A stretch of DNA of 6,502 nt from Pseudomonadota bacterium (GTDB lineage: Bacteria > Pseudomonadota > Alphaproteobacteria > Rhizobiales > Aestuariivirgaceae): contig JAEKFU010000712.1 in the NCBI GenBank assembly GCA_016522385.1, positions 1 to 6,502 on the forward strand, given 5' to 3'. Shown piece after piece: positions 5,609 to 6,502 of the stretch. The position numbers and the translations under genes were made by a program. Position 1 is the stretch's first letter, and every line of letters begins with the position of its first letter. The notes below the pieces were generated by a model. It was not told the DNA's origin, did not search any database, and was given only the letters and a program-made list of their open reading frames with translations.

Positions 5609-6502
5609 ATGACAATCAAAACTCCCTATCTCCTGTTTCTGGGTGACGCCGCCGATCAGTTGGCGGCCAAGACGGCGCATGGCATTATCGACTGGCGGCC
5701 GGAATTGTGTGCCGGCCAGCTTCGGCTCCACGGTTGCAGGGCCGATTGCAAAATCGATGATATGTCGGCGGTGGAAGCGGTTGGGCGGGGCGCAAAGACA
5801 ATGGTTGTCGGGGTGGTCAACGCTGGTGGTGTACTACCCGAACATTGGATTGCTGAAATTGTTGCCGCGCTTGAAGCAGGACTGGACGTCGCGACTGGGT
5901 TGCACTGCCGCCTTGGTTCGATCTCGGACATAGCACAGGCCGCACAGCGTTGCGGGCGCCAATTGCACGATGTGCGATTTCCCGACAGATCATTTGCCAC
6001 AGGCACCGGTGAGAAGCGGCCCGGCTTGCGCCTCCTGACGGTCGGCACCGACTGTTCGGTAGGCAAGAAGTACGCCTCCCTGGCTCTTGATCGCGAGATG
6101 CGCGCCCGCGGCATGAAGTCCGATTTCCGCGCCACCGGGCAGACCGGCGTCTTTATCTCCGGCCGAGGCATCGCGCTTGATGCGGTTGTAGCGGATTTCA
6201 TATCCGGCGCCGCCGAATGGTTGAGCCCGGCCAATGATACTGATCACTGGGACGTGGTGGAAGGTCAGGGATCCTTGTTTCACCCCGCCTATGCCGGTGT
6301 TACACTTGGACTCTTGCACGGCGCGCAGCCAGATGCCTTCGTTGTCTGTCATGAACCGACCCGCACCCGAATGCGCAACATCCAGCATCCCCTGCCCTCA
6401 ATCCAAGAGGTCATCGACCGCGTTGTACTCGAAGCAAGCCTTACCAATCCCAACGCGCAATGCGTTGGCATCGCAGTCAACACGGCAGCGCTTGGTGACG
6501 AC
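5609..6502 (+). CDS. dgcN: DUF1611 family protein, probable D-glutamate N-acetyltransferase DgcN (3' end cut by window)
   Basis: The first 298 residues are present and the frame is open at the window edge; family members run to roughly 330-350 residues, so a few tens are missing. The protein begins MTIKTPYLLFLGDA, typical of this family. Residues 1-130 are the Rossmann-like N-terminal domain of DUF1611 proteins. The P-loop domain follows, with GTDCSVGKK at 146-154 as the Walker A-like loop, then ATGQTG (175-180), VVADFISGAAEWL (193-205) and EGQGS (218-222), then CHEPTR. DgcN acetylates D-glutamate to N-acetyl-D-glutamate in the cytoplasm, and the enolase-superfamily enzyme DgcA then racemises it, feeding glutamate metabolism. 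DgcA would be expected just downstream. The ATG at 5609 is the only reasonable start because an in-frame TAG lies at 5603-5605; the preceding bases hold no strong ribosome binding site. Family membership is firm; substrate is inferred from DgcN relatives, as DUF1611 also contains members of unknown function. Confidence 0.88.
   Translation, partial: MTIKTPYLLFLGDAADQLAAKTAHGIIDWRPELCAGQLRLHGCRADCKIDDMSAVEAVGRGAKTMVVGVVNAGGVLPEHWIAEIVAALEAGLDVATGLHCRLGSISDIAQAAQRCGRQLHDVRFPDRSFATGTGEKRPGLRLLTVGTDCSVGKKYASLALDREMRARGMKSDFRATGQTGVFISGRGIALDAVVADFISGAAEWLSPANDTDHWDVVEGQGSLFHPAYAGVTLGLLHGAQPDAFVVCHEPTRTRMRNIQHPLPSIQEVIDRVVLEASLTNPNAQCVGIAVNTAALGDD

Noticed and set aside
5656..6234. 192-codon antisense frame inside the DUF1611 gene
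   Set aside because: The sense strand encodes clear P-loop and family motifs over the same bases, while the antisense product shows none.

Overview
The window looks like chromosomal DNA from an alphaproteobacterium, most likely of the order Hyphomicrobiales (Rhizobiales). Three things point there. The dominant gene encodes a two-helix membrane protein with a very long 11-residue-repeat rod and a C-terminal domain of the Growth Pole Ring (GPR/RgsE) type, known from polar-growing rhizobia and relatives. A perfect TTAA-N7-TTAA CtrA-type site lies in front of it. Base composition is moderately GC-rich by eye. The species cannot be named from the sequence. The DgcN-type gene at the right end has been described mainly from marine Proteobacteria, so a marine member is a weak guess.

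Layout, left to right. Positions 1-33 (minus strand) may hold the first 11 codons of a gene running off the left edge. Positions 50-445 (minus) encode a single-domain Hpt phosphotransfer protein with the HTLKGAA phospho-acceptor motif. Positions 446-888 are a 443-bp divergent intergenic region with a candidate CtrA box (584-598), a 12-bp palindrome (508-519) inside a possible hpt promoter, and no convincing ORF. Positions 889-5328 (plus) encode the 1479-residue GPR/RgsE-like protein. Its central 702 residues parse without a gap into 60 hendecads and 6 heptads, including four tandem 40-residue (120-bp) units. Positions 5329-5608 are a 280-bp intergenic region with a 7+7 bp inverted repeat around an 11-bp centre and a doubtful small ORF. 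Positions 5609-6502 (plus) encode the first 298 residues of a DUF1611/DgcN-type enzyme, cut by the right edge.

How the genes may work together. The Hpt protein is probably a relay in a phosphorelay. The GPR-like protein is a structural organiser of polar peptidoglycan growth. The CtrA-type site between these divergent genes suggests cell-cycle control of one or both. The DUF1611 protein is probably the N-acetyltransferase that begins D-glutamate breakdown, usually paired with the epimerase-like DgcA, which would lie just outside the window. D-glutamate is a peptidoglycan component, so a link to the growth gene is conceivable, but simple adjacency is the safer reading. No RNA gene, mobile element or CRISPR array was seen.
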